A DNA stretch of 64,000 bases from Aldrovandia affinis (taxonomy: Eukaryota > Chordata > Actinopteri > Notacanthiformes > Halosauridae). Each line of letters opens with the position of its first letter. Within the stretch, counting starts at the first letter, position 1. The stretch lies in NCBI GenBank assembly GCA_029706075.1, contig JAINUG010000055.1, positions 5,575,839-5,639,838 on the forward strand, written 5' to 3'. Shown in pieces: positions 13,501 through 28,500 of the stretch. The notes under the pieces were generated by a model. The model saw only the letters and a program-made list of their open reading frames with translations, had not been told where the DNA came from and did no database searches. Position numbers and translations under genes: made by a program.

Positions 13501-16500
13501 ACTTAATTACAATGAATTTCCTGAATTGAAATGGAACTCACCCGTGCCCCCAACCCTGACAAACCAGAGTGACGGTGAGACTCCAAAACCATCACTGGCC
13601 GATCATCGAAAAAAAGCCAAATGGAATTGAGCCCTTGTGTTCAGTTAGACACAAAGAGCACTGCAGCTGCAAACACTTCAGTGGAAAATGAACAGAAGGC
13701 TGCCTGCGACTCTCTCTATGCCCCAAGGTTAATTATCCATTTGCTTTAATGACTTAAATACACGTAATGTAAAGTAATATGGTTCCTTGTGTAGTTTGGC
13801 AAGGGCTAATGGACTGCTTTCCATGTCAGTCAACTTTGTACATTGTTATTTTTACCCTTTATAAAAGTAAGTTCTGCATGAAATGTACAAATTGGCACGC
13901 AAACACCTGAAGGGTTTTTGTAGCGCATGTTACTATATAAATATATAAACACATGGATTGTTTCAGGCTATTTTTGTCTCTCGTCTGGCTCACAGGTGAA
14001 AGCTGTTCCTAACGAGGGCAAGAAGACCTATTGTGTTACCTATGTACCCAAAGTAATGGGCCCTCACAAGGTAAACTGTCTCTCTATACTAGGGGTGGCC
14101 AACCACTGGTCCTGAAGAGCCGCAGTGTGTGCTGGTTTTCGTTGCTGCTCGGCACTTAATTGATCAATTAGAGCAGGTGCTTACACAGTTGACTCTCTGC
14201 CTGGTTCCCTCCAGAACCAGGGTTGGCCATCCCTGCTTTATACTCCTCAATGCATGTCAAGGTTGTTATATGCAGTGTCTTCATCTCTAGCTGGCTACCT
14301 GAGATGCATGCTCTCGGTCTGCACTAGCTAGGCCAACTCCCTCAACTCTGTTTTCCACCTTTTTGTACAATATTGGAGATGTATTCAAAATGCGTACAGT
14401 ACAGCAGGAATGACAAGTATTCTTTTTTCTTGTTTTTATTTCAAGTAGACCATTGGCGATGAGCTTGCTCCAGTTATTGTTAAAAATCAGAAATGTCATT
14501 TAATAAAATCTTAAAATGTAATTTCCAGGTGACGGTGCTGTTTGCGGGTCAGCCAATCCCAAAGAGCCCTTTCGAGGTGGGAGTGGACAAAGCCCAGGGG
14601 GACCCCAGCAAGGTGACGGCCAAGGGGCCAGGTCTAGAGCCCCTGGGCGTCATCGCCAACAAACCCACGCACTTTGACATCTACACGGCAGGTCTGTACA
14701 ACATCACATTTCACACCTCAATGGAATTTTTAGTTTTTCTTTCAAATAATTGGCGGATGGGCGGATTTCATTGAACTCAATTAAATTCCATTGAGTTCAT
14801 TGGATGACTGCTGTATTTATTTAATGTGTCCCCTTCAAATTTGGCCGGAATCTGGAAGTCCCAGCACATTTTAGGAAACGGGAAGTTTCATCAGCAGCAG
14901 CCTTCATAGGTTGAGCTAGAGACTATACAGTTAGCGAGACCCATGACTGTTCCAATGGGGAAATGCATAAGGTGCCCCGAGAGCATACTAACTAGCTTGG
15001 GCATGCAAATGTGCACATCTGGGAAATTTGCAATATCTGCTAATATTCTATGGTGCGCCTTGTGATTTTTCATCAGTAGCTCAGCAGTCAATGGCAGGCT
15101 GGAAAAAGTGTGCCAAGTTGCTGGGCATGCTAAAGAAAAACGATCTAACTGTTGGCTAGATCAGGGGTTCCCAAACTGAAGTACAACAAGCTGTTAATTG
15201 TTTTTAATTAGACACTTAAACCAGAAACGCAAATGTCACAAATAATGAATATTTCCCTTGACCTTCAGTCAGATCAGTTCTCTGATAACTAGTGCTTTCA
15301 TTTTCTGTTATGTGCTATATGGCAAACGAAAGAAAGGGGGTACATTTTTAGTTGATTTATTGAGAGACCGGCAGCTGAAATCAGTGAAGTCCTAAAGTAC
15401 AGACATCTGGTCATTGAAATTAAACCATTCGTGGAAGATTAAGAGGTCTGAGACAATGCAGATGGTAATTGGCTGAACCTGCATTGTATTAAAAAATCTA
15501 TACAACATTTTGAAAATTAAATGCATGTTTTCAACAACCATAATGAATCAAGAGATTGGTTGGAATGAGAACCAGCATACGTGAGGGATCCCCCAGGACT
15601 GAGTTTGGGAACCCCTTGCTTCTGGGGTGTCAAATCTTATCGAAAAAGGGTGCAGGTTTTTGTTCTAGCCTTGCACTAAACCACCTGATTCAACTAACGA
15701 AGGTCATGATTGAGGTCCATGATTCGTTGATTAGTTGAATTCGGTGTTTTAATCCTGGGCTAGAACAAAAGCCTGCACCATTAGCTGTATCGTTAGCGGG
15801 CTCTCATAGCGGTATCCTGAAACCTAGCCTGTGGCTCTTCCCACCGCTGAACAGGGGCTGGGGTGGGAGACGTGACGGCGGTGATCAAGGACCCCCAGGG
15901 CAACAAGGACACAGTGGAGGTGATGATGGAGGACAAAGGGGACAGTGTCTTCCGATGCACCTACAAACCCGTCCAGGCCGGCCCTCACTCCATCAACATC
16001 ACCTTCGGTGGCATCGCCATCCCAAAGAGCCCCTACACTGTCAGCGTTGCCCCAGGTACCCCCCATCCCCTTTGTTCCCCTACATACATCCCACATGTCT
16101 CTTAACCCACCCACCACTAATACACTGCCCGTCCAAAGAAAAAGTCACACACTCTAATATTTAGTTGGACCGCCTTTAGCTTTGATTACGGCACGCATTC
16201 ACCGTGGCATCGTTTCGATAAGCTTCTGCAATGTCACAACATTTATTTCCGTCCAGAGTTGCATACATTTTTTGCCAAGATCTTGTATTGATGATGGGAG
16301 AGTCGGACCGCTGCGCAAAGTCTTCTCCAGCACATCCCAAAGATTCTCAATGGGGTTAAGGTCTGGACTCTGGTGGCCAATCCATGTGTGAAAATGATGT
16401 CTCATGCTCCCTGAACTACTCTTTCACAATTTGAGCCCGATGAATCGTGGCATTGTCATCTTGGAATATGCCCGTGCCATCAGGGAAGAAAAAAATCCAT

Positions 16501-19500
16501 TGATGGAAAAACCTGACCTCATTCTTTGGGCACATAACGTTGCTGAACCTAGACCTGACCAACTGCAGCAACCCCAGATCATAACACTGCCCCCACAGGC
16601 TTGTACGGTCGGCACTAGGCATGATGGGTGCATCACTTAATCCGCCTCTCTTCTTACCCTGATGCGCCCATCACTCTGGAGTAAATCTGGACTCATCAGA
16701 CCACATGACCTTCTTCCATTGAGTCCAATCTTTATGCTCCCTAGCAAATTGAAGCCTTTTTTTCCGATTAGCCTCACTGACAAGTGGTTTTCTTAAGGCT
16801 ACACAGCTGTTTAGTCCCAATCCCTTGAGTTCCCTTCGCATTGTGCGTGTGGAAATGCTCTTACTTTCACTAGTTAGTTCTACTGTTGATTTTTTACAAT
16901 ATGATTTCACCAAACGTTTAAGTGATCGCCGATCACGATCATTCAAGATTTTTTTCCGACCACATTTCTTCCTCGAAGATGATGGTTCACCACTATCCTT
17001 CTTTTTAAAAATAATGTTTTTATAATGCGTTGGACAGTTCTTAACCCAATTTGAGTAGTTTCAGCAATCTCCTTAGTTGTTTTCTTTGCTTGATGCAGGC
17101 CAATAATTTGACCCTTCTGAAACAGATTAACATCTTTTCCACGACCACAGGATATGCCTTCCGACATGGTTGTTTAAGAAATGAGAAGCTACTCACTGCA
17201 TCAGTTAGGGTTAAGTAACTTGTTGCCAGCTAAAACATATTAATCACTGCCTTATCCAATGGAAGGCTCTTACCTATTTGCTTAGTTAAATCCAGGTGGT
17301 GACTTTTCTTTTGGCCAGGCAGTGTATATATATATATATATATATATATTTATACACTGCCTTTAAAGGGCCCCTTTAAAGTCTACGCCCGTCTCAAAAA
17401 TGTCACCTTTTGTTTCCTTACAGCCTTAAATTAAAACATACAATATTGTAACATAGCTTAAATGATTGTGCCAATTAAATAATAATAATAAAATAAGTTT
17501 GCATGCTGTGTGAACCTTGAGGCAAATGCGCCACACGCCACACCAACCAATCAGATTAAAAGGGGTATGCCAATCGATCCGATGTAAGGACGAGGCATGG
17601 CGTAATCCGTCCACGCTGTGGACCTCCTCTCTCAACAGTGCGCTCAAGTTCCACCCTGAACCCGTATGGCGCGTCTGGTTTGCACACACTTTCACAGCAT
17701 TTTGACATTCATAAGAGAGGGTTCCTGAGAATGTTCTGCCTTCATGAACACTTAATGCTGCACAGTAAATCTTTCACGTGACTGAGGCAGTGGCGTAGCC
17801 AGGAATTCATTGCGGGGGGGTGCTGTGTTTAAGAAAAAACTACGGATTATAGCCCTCAAAGGTAGGCGCTCCAGTGGTGCATACCTGCCAAGATTGTTTT
17901 TGCAAACCAGATCAACCACGTTTTATAACTACGCAGAACCAGTGTTATTTGATGTAGATGATGTGTGACTGGCTCTGAGCTGTACTTTCACTAAACAGTT
18001 TGGAACTGTCATATAACATTTTGGGGGGGGGTCAAGTCATTGATGGACTTAAGCAAGGCATTCTCGATGCTTGGTACGTTAGTTTCATACAATACGTTTA
18101 TACTTACATAGACTGAAATTGAGTGCTGTAGCAAGCCTTGCTGTTTTTGTCATTTATTAGGGGCCTTCCTGCAGGTTTACCTTGCTGAGTACACCGACTA
18201 AATGATAACGCCATTATGGCTCAAACTGCTATTGATACTGCTAAATAAACGGGGCAAAGGAGGGGAAGGCAACAGTGGGTCTTATTGTTCAATATGTTTC
18301 TCTGGTACTAGAGCAAAAAAGGCTGGTAATCAAATGGTGCTTCTCTAGAGCTCCAGAACACTTTCACAGTCCTATTATAAAATCCTCATGAAGGCAGCTG
18401 TTTCATAGCCAGTATGCTCCTCTGTCATATGTGGCCATGCTAAGGAGCCATTTAGGCTCAAACTTGTGGGTGACTGTGGCTCGTCTGACCCATTCTCAAT
18501 GTTGTTCTCAACGGCCTCTTTTACACAGAAACCCAGCTTTTTGTCCTGGATGTAAAGGCAGGAATTTTCTGCCCCCACGCCCCCCCCTGCAGTTTGCACA
18601 AGACCGCCCCAGTCCCAGCGGGTTTGCAAGTCACAAGAAGCATTCCCGGGTTCGATAACCCAGGAAGAACATTTTTACTAAAGGCAAATCCAGTGTAATG
18701 GGGGGCTGTACTATGGGGCCTGCTCCAGAAGCACAACTCGGAATCTGTCACTTTGTTCGTTTTTTATCATTCCTGCCCAAGGTATTGGGAGAAAGAAAAT
18801 GCTGTTTAAACACACGAGCAGTATGAAATGATAGTCGCCATGTGAATGACAGTTGTACGTAGACTGAGTTATTACAGGCGGGCACAGTCTCCGACTAGTC
18901 TCGACTTATCGTTTAGCAGAGCCCCACCACTGGCTTCACTCAGATGGTGCGTGGTTGGTGTTTGAGACGTGAGTGTCACGTGAGGGGAGAGACGGGACTC
19001 CGGGTCTGCCGCCTGACGTCACCGGATGTGAAGGGTTCAAAAAACTGTGCATTCCTGCTCTCTGATGCAGGGTTTTCCACAGCAGGCAGTGCAGGCTATT
19101 ATTTTTTTATACTCCCGTTTACTCCTGTTTATTATAAAAACATTTAAAAAAATTTAAAACATAATTGTTCCCACCAATTGATTTCCACATGTAATAAGCT
19201 GCTTATATGATTTGTTTTTATCGTGTCTTGTGTTTTATGAGTGAAGCTGGGCAGAACAGCAATTGTTTAATTGGGAGCAAACTGGCGCAATTATGTCTTT
19301 ATTTATTTTTGTTATAAAATCTTGTTCATTCTCACCCACTTTTTTAATGGCTGTAGCGTAATGTAATGTAAAGGAAGGTGCTTTTTATGAGGCTTTGTCC
19401 TTTGCTGAAGTTAATGAGGTCAGCAGAAGAATCTTGGCACACAAGGGACTTTCAAACACACTTTTAATATTTTGGTGTTATGTGAAGTGCATTTCACTTT

Positions 19501-22500
19501 ACACCCGGTGAATGACTGCTGAAGCCGACTGTTCTTGTGTCCCTGTATGCAATGTTTTACTGTGATATAATCAATGAGCAAACATATACAGCTAATTGGC
19601 TAATTGAGTAATTGCTGGAAACGGAGACCTGAATCCCAGGAAAGGAGTTGCCCACCCCTCTTCTAGCTATTCGCAAAACATCAGCGACAAGCTGTGTTGT
19701 CGTAGCCGCGTTGCGTGTGCACGCGTGGGTGCATATTGTAGAAGCCATTCTTACTGTTTCCTGGTAGTGTGCTGGAGATGTAGAATTGCAGAAGCGTATT
19801 TTCGGATTCTGCTGCAGCGTGATGTTTGGAATGGAGTTGAGGTGTCGTATTTCACGGACGTAAATGTTTCTCGACTATTTGAGCCATCACAGGTTTTACC
19901 AAAAGGCCTTCTAGTGTACTGAGTACAGGTTGCTGATTGGTGAATCAGTGCATGACGCCAATCAGTGCATGAAGCCAATAAGTGCATGCTTCTAGTAAGA
20001 TCTGGAGTGGCTCAACTTGCTGTGTGTTGGGAGTTACTCATATCCCTGTGTGTGTTGGGCTAAAACGAAGAGGTTGAAACGAGCTTGATTAATTGATTGA
20101 TTGATTTTATTTGATAAATAAAAAAATACAAATACACAAATGTGCATACAGTACTAAAGAATTTGTCAGGATATCGCAATAAAGTCACATGACTTATTTC
20201 CATTGCGGTCCACGTGACAATCCCCGGATGTGAGCAAAGCAGCAGGAGATAGGGAGTCGATTTTCTGATGTCCGGACCTTGATCTTCATTCAATGTCTCT
20301 CCCAGACACAGGAGAGAGAATCAGGGCAGGAGGGCAGAATAAAAACAAACAAAATCTTCGCCATACTTGGCGAAAGCAACAAACTAAATAAAATTCTGCC
20401 TCCTCCGAGATGGAAACCCTTTCAGGAAACACACGAACAAACACACAGACATTTCGCCACTAACAGACACCGCGCCTTTTCAGTCCGGAGTTCCTCTTTA
20501 ACATCAACAGGCACACAAAGATGTTCGCAACTTTTCAAGCACTTCCACCTTCCACTTGTTCCGTGGCTTTTCAGTGGCTCTCCCTCTAAACACATACCAT
20601 GACAAGACTCACTCATTCACACTTACTTCACACTCAACAATACAACACACAACCCTTGGTAGCCACACACCTGCACTTTAAGCCAAATTGGCTCAGGTGG
20701 CACTCGTCAGGCAATCGGTGGTTCCGCCGTTCACATGCATAATCACGTTCAGCTACACACGCAATCCACATAATCACACTAATTTCCAAACACAATCACA
20801 CAAACACAAATGAGTTATTCAATTGACATACACACCAATTGACATTCTCTGATAAATTAAGACACCTGGGACTAGCATTCCTTCCCACACGATTCACACT
20901 TTCTCTCTCTCTCGTCAAACCTGGCCACGGTAGTCCAGTTGTCCCAGTCATCTACAGGAGCACTGTGGCAATTGCCATTACCGAGACCGATGCCTTCCAC
21001 ACAGGCCTTGGGTCATGTTTATCAGGATGCTTGGTGCCAGGTAGGCTGGGTGCCAATTTAAAAGGCCCAGTTGGAAATCTCTTATGGGTCCTAAATGGTC
21101 CTTATAAAAATCAGGGTTGTAACTTGGTTTGTCGACTGTTGCTGCCCCCAGGGAGGGGAGGCCAGCTAGCTAACTTCCAACCCGGTCTCCAATAAAAAGC
21201 AGAAAAAAAGAAGCTAACTCTGCACTCTGGTTTAATAGCAAAAGTGATTTATTTTTAGCTTTATATGGAGGAACAGAAGTTTATTAAATTAATTAATTAA
21301 TTTTGATTTGTTTCTCCTGCATGTAAAAGGAGAACAGGAGCCCCAGTAAGTCGACTGACACGATGTTGGATGGGATTTCTCTGAAGAGGCGCCTCCGTGT
21401 CCTTCAAGTTTACTACGGCTGTCCACACTCGCTGGAATTGGCTCTGATCACTGCGATAGAATTTCGTCAATTTATCAAAAACATGTCTGCTCTGTAACCG
21501 AAGTAACATGTTTTTGAAATGAAGGGAAACGTATTAATCATGCCCTAGATGTTTTTTGGGGGTGTCATAATGTCTATATTTCAGTGTGATGTAACCCTCT
21601 TCCATGGTGTAGGGGAGTCGGTCTGCAGCATTTGGCTAGGCTGCCTGACGGGCTGTTATGCTGGCATTTGGTTTGGCCCTGAGTGGTAGCCTATTTCCAG
21701 AATGAGTTAAAGCAGTCCGATTTTTCTGGGGCAGTGTCTGCCCAGCTTCTAGCTTGAGACCAGGGATGTCCGACTCCAGTCCTGGAGGGCCGTCTGATGG
21801 TTTTTGGCACGTTTCAGCGCTTCAGTGATCACGTCATTGATTGGCCAAAGAGTCCAAACACCTAGTTTTCCAAGATTTAAATGGCGGCTGATTGAAAGGA
21901 AACCAAAAAACTCTCCAGCGCTGGAGTTTGAATCCCCTGCTCTAGGACAAACTGTCATTTCAAGCGATAAGTTGGAGAAACCCTCAAAACATCTGCAGAA
22001 CAGGTCTCTCTGTGCTATGACAGAACTGTTTTCATGGCTGGAAACATCACACAGGCGTCAAACTGTAAATTGAACAGTAATGGCTTTTATTGAGGTGTTG
22101 ATCCAGCACTAGTGGATTCTCTTTGGGAATGCTATTAAAGCCATCACAATTGCATACTGCTGCATAGATTTACAACAAAATTGACTTACATCAAGTGCAT
22201 TGCACTAAGTGGGGTGAGACAGCATATCACGTTGGTAGTCGGTACAAGTTATTTACAAAAATAGCTGCTAGGAGCACACACAGAGCTATTGGGGTGGGGG
22301 CAAAGGAAAAATCTACTTTGTTTCTTTGTTTGTAAAGGAGATACAGGTAGCTGCCAAAATAAAGGCATAACTTGAGTAAATGGATCCTTTCAATGGGCCC
22401 AGTACCACAAGTGTTTGTCTGGCGGTGGGCAGTTAGGCTCGACTGTACCCTTTCCAATGAGCCCCCATCCCCCCACCCAGCTTGGACTCTCTTAGGCCAG

Positions 22501-25500
22501 GCCAGGGCCGTTTGAGTGTCTCATCCCCCGGGTTACCAAAGTGTTGCCTTTATTTTGGCACTTGCCTGTAGGTTAGAGTTAAGTTCCTATGTGAGTCATG
22601 TTGTGGAGGTGCTGGGGGGGAAGTGGGGGAATGATGTGTCTTGAATGTGGTTTTGTAGCAGCAGTCTTACCGCCCACATGTGCGTCGGTTCTGTCTTTCA
22701 GCCTCGAACGCCAATGCCTGTAGGGCCAGTGGCCGAGGCCTCCGGCCCCGCGGCGTGAGGGTGCGGCAGGTCGCCGATTTGAAGGTGGACACCCGCAGCG
22801 CTGGGAGCGGAGACCTGAAGGTGGCAGTCAAGGGTCCCAGTGAGTTATCAGTCCTTTCTGTGTGTCTGTCTGTCTGTCCGTCCGTCCATCTTCCTCCTCA
22901 GCCTCCATCACCTTGTTAACGTAGATCCTTTTTTTCCCACCCAGTGTAGAACATTCAACCACAGATTCAATAGACTAGCCAGATAATCAGCTCCGTATTA
23001 GTAGCACTAATAGTAAGATACTGCTGAGGCCGAAACGTTTCCATCCAACACATCCAATTTGGCCCATCTTTCTGGAAATTCAGTCAATTGGCATGTGACC
23101 TAATACAATGCTGTGGCAATTCTGTAACACGGCACTCCTGTTACCGGGCAGAACCTCCTGTAGTTAAGAAGCAGAGGGGACTGAAGGAATGCTGCAGTGG
23201 AGTATCTGATGAGTCTATAGTCTGATCCTGGAGGGCTACAAGCTGCTTTTCAGTGTTAATCGATCTATTACAGCAGTTGATTACACAGTTCATTTGCTTT
23301 ACCTGGTTTCTTGGGTTCAAACTGGTTGCTGATTTTTATAATGTGAAAACAAAAACCAGCACACCCTGCAGCTCTCCAGGATCGGATTTTGGGAATCCTG
23401 GTTTGTGAAGAATTTGTGAATATACCTCCAGCAATAGCCGGTCCAAAGTGTGTTGATGTGATGTAATATTTAGCTTTACTCAGTCGCCTCTCTGCCAGGG
23501 TCCTTGTGTTACTGGAGCCCAGGAGGCCTCTGAAGGTTTTCAGGGGTCCGAGTCAGTTGCCATTGGCAGCATCCTTTTTGATTTTTTGTCGGTGCTTGAC
23601 ACTGGAGATGGAGAGAACAAGGTAACATGACACCACATTTTGGTGGAGCTACAATATTCTGTCAGTCACTGATTTGTACCAATCAAAACGTTTTTTGGCT
23701 CTTCAGAAGCAGAACGATTGGTCCAAATCAGTGCATTACTGGTAGCTCCACCCACTTTTGGTGTTGTGACAGCTCATTCACCCAATCACAGCTTGAAACT
23801 ACTTCTCTCCCCTGCCCTTCCTCCCCGTCAGAGGGCCTGGACGAGCCCGTAAAGCAGAAGGACGCCCTGGACAGGGTTTACGCCTACGAGTACTACCCAC
23901 ACGCGCCCGGCAAATACACTGTGACCATCATGTGGGCCGGTCAGCACATTCCCAAGAGGTGAGGGCTCGGACACTCCTCCTCCTGTTCTAAACACACTGA
24001 CACCCCCTCGCTCGCTCTCTCTCTCTCCATCTTGCTCTCTCTCTCTCCTAAACACACTGAATCTTGCTCTCTTCGTCTCTCCCTCCCTCTCCTAAACACT
24101 CTGAATCTTGCTCTCTCTCTCGCTACCTCCCTTTCTATCCCTCTCCCACCCTCTCTCCCTCCCTCTCCTAAACACACTGAATCACGCCCTCTCTCAATTC
24201 AAATTGCATTCTTGGCCAAAGCAAACATTTACAATTTCAGATATAACACATCAACAGATTTACTAGTTCAGACATAAGACACAGAAAGATCAACATTTTC
24301 AGACATAATACACAATATGACATTGGAATTGACGTTAATGAAAGCTCTCTTTCTCTGTCCCCCTCTCACTCTCCATCTGTGAGCTGCATTACCACATTTC
24401 TGCTGTGGCTGAAACCTTAAACACTCCTCTCTATATATATATCGCAAGTGCCCAGTTGAGTCATCTCTGACAGGGCACTGTTCTCGACTGCACACTTTTA
24501 AGGTTCTGTGTGATTGGTTTCTAGTCTGGAGCATGTGCGCATGTACACTACCGGTCAAAAGTTTTAGAACACCCCCATTTTCCAGTTTTTACTTAAATGT
24601 AAGCTTTAAGTTCAAGTCCAGTGAATAACCTGAAATGGTACAAAGGTAAGTGGTAAACTGCCAGAGGTAAAAAAATAAATGAAAGAAAAAAAAGTTTAGG
24701 TTACCAAAACCTGAAAAATACTGTAAATGTCAGAGTTATTAAAAAAGGCCCTTTTCAGGGAACAAGTAATGGGTTAACATGGGTTAACAGTCACTCTGCA
24801 CGTCTCCGACTCTGGATCCAGCAAAAGAGCCCCAGACCATCACACTTCCTCCTCCATGTTTGACAGTTGGTGTCATACACTGAGGAACCATCCTTTCGCC
24901 TACTCGACGGCCTACAAAAACCTTTAAAAATGTCAAGATTTAAAATTTTGATTCATCGGTCCATAAGACCTTCTTCCAGTCTTCAGTAGTCCACTGGCGG
25001 TGCTTCATGGCCCAGGCAAGCTTTTTTTATTTTATTTTGCCATCTTGGCAATGGCTTTCTTACCTGTCAAACCTGCAGCTCGAAGTCTCGAAACGGAGAC
25101 TTCCTTACTTCTACCAGTGTTAAGCTGTGCTTGAATCGGTTGTCCTGTGAGCCGCCTATCACGCAAGCTGTTGACTCTCAGAAACTTTGTTGTGGCTTTG
25201 GGTCTACTCACTGGTAACATAAACTTTTTTTTTCTTTAAAACCTCTGGCAGTTTACCGCTTACCTTTGTACCATTTCAGGTTATTCACTGGACTTGAACT
25301 GCTTAAATTTCAGTTAAAACTGGAAAATGGGGGTGTTATAAAACCTTTCACCGGTAGTGTATGTTTGTGTGATTATGATTTCTTTCTTCTTTTTTTTTGC
25401 GAATGCTTCATGTTTTTTTTGTGTTCATGGCCAGGGAATGAATAGCATTTTATTTGTATTGAAACATGAATGATGTGTGTGCCAGGGCGAGTTTGAGGCG

Positions 25501-28500
25501 GTCTGTGTGCATAGGGAGGTAGAACACAGCTCCGGGGTGTTTCGGCCATGTAGGTGAAGCAAGGCGTGAGCCGTGTGGAGGCGTTTTGGGGAATGACCTC
25601 ATCGTTGTGCCTGCCGCCTGTGGGACCCTGATTGGGGAGGGGGTCGGGGATCGAGCAGACGGGCGCTAAGTATGCTCGCCCTGCTCGAAACATTTATGCT
25701 CGTCCGTATATTTCCCGTGACCACCACTGCTCAGTGTGATAAATGTGGACCGTTTAACGCGGACAGATTCATTTAACAAGGAGCGCACGGTTAGAAATGT
25801 TTTTGTTTTTTTCTTGTTATTTGAAAGGGCGCGGGGGCGGAGTGGGTTAGATTTAGCATGAGGAAATTGAGTCATTTTATTGCATGGGAGGAGGGGGGGA
25901 GAAATCTGCTTGCGTTTCTTTTACAGTCGTGATATTGTTTTATACCTTGTGGCAGTGGCAGATTTAAAATCCCCTTTAACTGCCGTGAATTTAGCCTTTG
26001 TGTTTATTTAGCAGGCATGAAGGTATTTTCCACATCATCATCGGTGTGGGGGGGTTAAAAAGTTTACAGCAGTGAGGATAGGATTACTGGGACATGGGAT
26101 GTGTGTCTGTGTGTGTGATAACGATTTCTTTCTTTTTTGTGAATACATCATGCTTTCTTGGTAGAGGGGGTTTAACCTAAGCGATGGGGTGAGGGGGGTT
26201 CCTGTCCTGTACTGATCCCCAAAGTTCCAATGTGACCTCATGTCTCACAGCCACCAACGCCTGTGGATTTAACTTCCACTCCACAGGAGCCCACTAAAAC
26301 GTCTCACTCACGGAGGACTGCGTTGGCACAATCCCAGCCTATTCCGCCGGAGTGTCTGTTCACTCTGCATCACTTATTTCTTTTTATTATTTATATACCG
26401 TTTACATTGTTATTTAGCAGACGTTCTTGTCCTATCCAGGACAATATTTGTGACTTACAAAAGTGGGTTCAAAAAAAGGGTAGGCAACAAGCAACAACGA
26501 TTCCCGTTGAGGGACGTTGTTCAGACCTGTTCAGACATTCGCCTCACAAACGGCGGTACGTGTCATTACACACAGCTTGCCACATCATCTGTTGTCGTAG
26601 GATCAAGAGGCAGTTTGTATACACCTGTGCATTTTTTTGTATTTTTTTTTGTTGTATTTTTCTTAAGATGTAATTTCTCCCATCGCCCCCGCACACACAC
26701 ATGTTGTTTGGTGGTGTCGGGTGTTGCGAGCTCAGCTCTTTGGTACACACACCATTGGCTTTGGTTACACACACCATTGTTGATGTATCGTGGTACGTTT
26801 CGTGATGTCACGTCGCTGGTGATGTCATTGCGTGCTTGCGCGTATGTAGGTGTGTGCAGTAGCCACATCCATGGCAGCTGTACCGTGATGAGGCTTGACT
26901 ATGTCTGTCTCCCCCCCAAATCTGCAGTCCGTTTGAAGTCCAGGTGGGCCCAGAGGCAGGGCCCCAGAAGATCCGAGCATTTGGACCGGGCCTGGAGGGG
27001 GGCCTGGTGGGCCAGTCAGCCGATTTCGTGGTGGAGTCTGTGGGCACGGACATCGGGGTGCTGGGTGAGTCTCACTCCTCACTGCAGTCTTTGAACCATT
27101 ACCAGAGGGTCATGTCGGCTGATGGAAAGAAAAGGACGTCTTTTTGCGAATAGTTTTTAGACGTCATGGCCATCGAGTTGCCTTCTCATGTCCTAAGAGG
27201 ATAGATCCATAACATTTACATTTCACATTTTGCAGAAGCTCTTATCCAGAGTGACTTACACAGTTTACGTTTCTTTACATGCAAGCCATTTATATTTCCT
27301 GAAAAAATTCAGGTTAAGTACCTGAATTGCTCATGGGTGCAATGGCAGTGCAATAAAAACCCAGTTCCCTAACCATTATACTACCCTGCCACCATAGGCA
27401 CAGCAGGTTTGTTACACAGTGAATTCTTATTGTGTCCAAATCGAGAGAAGCATGTTTTCGTGGCGTGTTCTCTGAACCGCATTGGTTCCCCCACAGGCTT
27501 TGCGATCGAGGGCCCCTCCCAGGCGAAGATCGAATGCGAGGACCAGAACGACGGCTCGTGCGATGTGAAGTACTGGCCCACTGAGCAGGGCGAGTACGCC
27601 GTGCACGTCATGTGCGACGATGAGGACATCGAGCACAGCCCCTTCATGGCGCTCATCGTCCCCGACATGAACACCTGCAGCCCCAGCAAGGTCAGTGCTG
27701 ACCAGGGTCGGGGGTCCGTTTCACTGTCAGAAGTGGTAAACGGACCATTTGTTGTGCAGGCAGCCTCCGCCAGTTGATCTCTATTAGATCTGGGTAACAA
27801 TGAGTGTCTGGGGTGGAGTCGATCGTCATGGTAACCGTAGTGCGTGTTGGCTCCAACGGGGAGGTTTCTGGGTAAACGGTGCGTTCTGTGTGCTCCAGGT
27901 GAAGGCTTACGGGCCAGGCCTGGAGAAGACCGGCTGCATTATTAACAAGCCCGCCGAATTCACCGTGGACGCTAAAGACGCTGGGAAAGCAGGCCTGAGG
28001 ATCTTCGCACAGGTGAGAGAAACCCGTTAACTGCCATCGGCTTATGAAGGAGGGAGCTGTGTACTGTCTCACTAGAGGGAGAGAAAGAGGCGGAGAGAAA
28101 GGGGAACAAAGGAAGAGGGGGAGAAGGAGTGAGGTAGAAAAAAATGAGTGGGAAAGTGGTGGGCGGCAGTACCAGCAGAAATCTAATCACAGGGTACAAA
28201 AAAAACAAAAAAATCTAAAAATGGCATCAAGAAAAAAAAGAAGAAGAAAAAAACACGTCACAGAGTAACCTTTAGGGTTTCAGAGAAGGGGTACATGTGG
28301 ATTAACTTGCCTCGTCAGTCCTTTTTGCACACTGCTTAATTGTAGGTGCTGCCCAAACCAAGAGTCAATTCCCAAACTCAACATTTACGTGTTAGGCAAA
28401 GAAGTGCACAACACTACTTATTTTATATGACAAAAAAAACATTTTAAATGAGCATCCTCAAATAAGATCATTCTTATAAAAGTTGTCGTGCCCTTTTTTT

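Larger units (their letters stand above)
16056..22701 (+). other. flnc intron 8 (largest complete intron)
   Basis: 6646 bp. It holds a Tc1-like element (16123-17324), a TA run, a palindromic repeat (21765) and a possible reversed LINE end (TTGATTGATTGATTTTATTT at about 20094). About 17800-20080 and 20300-21700 show nothing recognisable apart from short simple repeats. Confidence 0.7.
22840..23831 (+). other. flnc intron 9
   Basis: 992 bp. It contains a CTGT/CCGT run just after the donor (22862-22890), a palindromic repeat at 23221-23402, and a small inverted-repeat element at 23641-23770 related to intron 31. Confidence 0.65.
23959..26927 (+). other. flnc intron 10
   Basis: 2969 bp: minisatellite, a deleted Tc1-like element, an ATATATAT run (24430) and a SINE tail fragment (26389-26455). 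25360-26380 shows nothing recognised beyond two similar stretches, GTGATTATGATTTCTTTCTT (25369) and a variant near 26118. Confidence 0.65.

Noticed and set aside
24000..24190. CRISPR-like spaced repeats
   Set aside because: Eukaryotic CT-rich minisatellite with imperfect units and no constant spacers.
28044..28268. Lys/Arg/Glu-rich open frame in intron 13
   Set aside because: Low-complexity purine run; no start context or domain.
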